The notes beneath the pieces are model-generated. The model did no database searches. It saw only the letters and a list, made by a program, of their open reading frames with translations, and was not told where the DNA came from. Of a stretch of 5,065 nt of DNA, positions 3,801 through 5,065 are shown in pieces (the stretch's first letter is position 1; each line of letters starts with the position of its first letter). The position numbers were made by a program, and so were the translations under genes. Source of the DNA: Chryseobacterium sp. (GTDB lineage Bacteria; Bacteroidota; Bacteroidia; Flavobacteriales; Weeksellaceae); NCBI GenBank assembly GCA_017989575.1, contig JAGNPP010000202.1:1-5065 (forward strand), written 5' to 3'.

Positions 3801-5065
3801 ATGATGAGAAAAATTCTATTCTTTGTTTTACTGAGTTGCTTTGCTTTTGGGCAGAATAAGAAGATTGATAGTTTGAAAATGATTATCAAAATATCAAAAG
3901 ATGATACATTGAAAGTAGATAATCTGAATACTGTTTCCGGAAGTTTTTGGGATAAAAATTGGGATAGCGCGAGGGTTTACACAATGTTGTCATATAATTT
4001 GGCGAAAAAAATTGATGATAAAAGAGGAATTTTTTACAATCTTATTAATCTTGGGGTTTATGAAGATGTAGGCGGGAACTTTAATAAATCATTGGAATAT
4101 TATAATGAAGCCCGAAAATTTTTGCCACAGATTAAGGAAAAAAAGAGAATAGCAAATTTTTATTATAATCTTGGAAACCTTTATTTAGGTTATGGAAAAG
4201 ATGAGGAAGCGATTAATAGTTTTAATTCTGCTATTGTTAAGTATAAGGAAATCAATAAATTAAATTCTGTTGCTGCCATTAACGGGAATTTGTCTTTGAT
4301 ATATACCAAACGGTCTGATTATAAAAAGGCGAATGAAATACTGTTTAGCAATATCAAATATTTTTCTAGTAAAAACGATGATAGGAATTTAGCTATCACG
4401 TATAATAATATAGGGAATAATTATAGTTCATTAAAAGAATTCAAAAAAGCTTTGGACTATTATAAATTGGGTGAAGAGCATTCCAGTAAAGCTAAACATC
4501 TTCATTTTATGGCACTTTCAAATCTAAATATGGGTGCAGCTTATGGCGAATTGAAAAATATAAAACAAAGTGAAGACTATCTATTAAAGTCTAAAGAACT
4601 TTATACGCAAGCCTCTTATCCTATTGGTGTTCAAAAAGTAAATATGAATCTTTGTGAGTTGTACCTCCGAAAAAAACAATATCAAAAGGCTAATTCTATT
4701 GCGGATGCAATTCTTGCCAATAAAGAATTATTGAAAAGTGAACCAGATTTTATTAATTCTCACCTAATGAAAGGTAAAAGTTTATATTATCTTCAGCAAT
4801 ACAAGCAAGCGCTTCCATTACTGGAAACCTCTTATAAAAAAGCCAAAGAAACCAAAAATAATGTGCTGATAACTAATATTATTCCTTTTTTAATTAATTC
4901 AAAATTTAGAAGTAATAATGACAAACACGGGGAAAAACTTTTCAAAGAATATGATTCACTCTCAAAATTGAAAAATGTAAATGAAAATAAACAGATTTTT
5001 TTCAAATTAGACACACAGTTTCGAACTGCAAAAAAAGAGACGCAGATAAAAACAAAGGAAAAACA
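3801..5065 (+). CDS. TPR-repeat sensor or regulator protein, 3' end missing
   Basis: An open frame runs from ATG 3801 to the window edge without a stop: 421 residues plus two bases. MMRKILFFVLLSCFAFGQ is a signal peptide, probably cleaved near G17; LLSC at 10-13 is a weak alternative lipobox. Residues about 50-355 are a chain of roughly seven tetratricopeptide repeats, for example around 117-150 (YYNLGNLYLGYGKDEEAINSF), 197-230 (AITYNNIGNNYSSLKEFKKALDYY), 278-305 and 318-350. From about 400 the sequence turns highly charged (FKLDTQFRTAKKETQIKTKEK), the typical helical linker before a membrane helix in flavobacterial TPR histidine kinases and TPR-HTH regulators. The output domain lies beyond the window, so kinase versus DNA-binding regulator is undecided. 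ATG 3804 is an equally possible start; neither has a Shine-Dalgarno sequence. The gene is visibly more A+T-rich than pheS (bases 4381-4440 about 22% G+C against 50% for 301-360). Confidence 0.88.
   Translation, partial: MMRKILFFVLLSCFAFGQNKKIDSLKMIIKISKDDTLKVDNLNTVSGSFWDKNWDSARVYTMLSYNLAKKIDDKRGIFYNLINLGVYEDVGGNFNKSLEYYNEARKFLPQIKEKKRIANFYYNLGNLYLGYGKDEEAINSFNSAIVKYKEINKLNSVAAINGNLSLIYTKRSDYKKANEILFSNIKYFSSKNDDRNLAITYNNIGNNYSSLKEFKKALDYYKLGEEHSSKAKHLHFMALSNLNMGAAYGELKNIKQSEDYLLKSKELYTQASYPIGVQKVNMNLCELYLRKKQYQKANSIADAILANKELLKSEPDFINSHLMKGKSLYYLQQYKQALPLLETSYKKAKETKNNVLITNIIPFLINSKFRSNNDKHGEKLFKEYDSLSKLKNVNENKQIFFKLDTQFRTAKKETQIKTKEK

Overview
The window looks like chromosomal DNA of a flavobacterium, most likely from the Chryseobacterium branch of the Bacteroidota. 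Three things support this. The DNA is A+T-rich. Starts lack Shine-Dalgarno sequences and follow Bacteroidota-type promoters (TTG or TTTG, about 19-20 bases, then TAnnTTTG). A palindromic repeat with arms CTTCGACTCCGCTCAG is present, of a kind I remember as dispersed in these genomes. The genus is an inference; no 16S gene is present.

Layout: at 91-1101 (minus) lies pheS, the phenylalanyl-tRNA synthetase alpha subunit, with its own terminator at 26-68 and promoter box at 1125-1132. At 1222-1881 (minus) lies a YceI-family lipoprotein gene that ends in a hairpin terminator (1138-1175). A short A+T-rich intergenic region then carries back-to-back promoters for yceI and for a plus-strand ABC transporter ATPase gene (1965-2903). 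The ATPase mRNA may be leaderless. Between that gene and the next, about 2966-3080 has no protein gene but holds a full transcription unit: a consensus promoter, a 115-nt sequence with a long closing stem, and a T9 tract. I read it as a small noncoding RNA, possibly the flavobacterial 6S RNA. A 16-bp perfect palindrome (3099-3158) follows and probably terminates transcription in both directions. At 3179-3511 (minus) is a yjdM/phnA-family zinc-ribbon gene. From 3801 to the right edge runs a secreted or membrane TPR protein (plus), cut off by the window and probably the sensor part of a TPR histidine kinase or TPR-containing regulator.

The genes do not form an operon or a pathway. Each seems to have its own promoter, and the visible terminators separate neighbours. 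pheS and the possible 6S RNA are housekeeping functions; the YceI protein, the solitary ATPase and YjdM are common conserved genes with imprecisely known roles. I see no mobile element, CRISPR array, tRNA, rRNA or defence system. The items most worth a second look are the predicted small RNA, the two degenerate 7-base-period tracts in intergenic DNA, and the leaderless start of the ABC gene.
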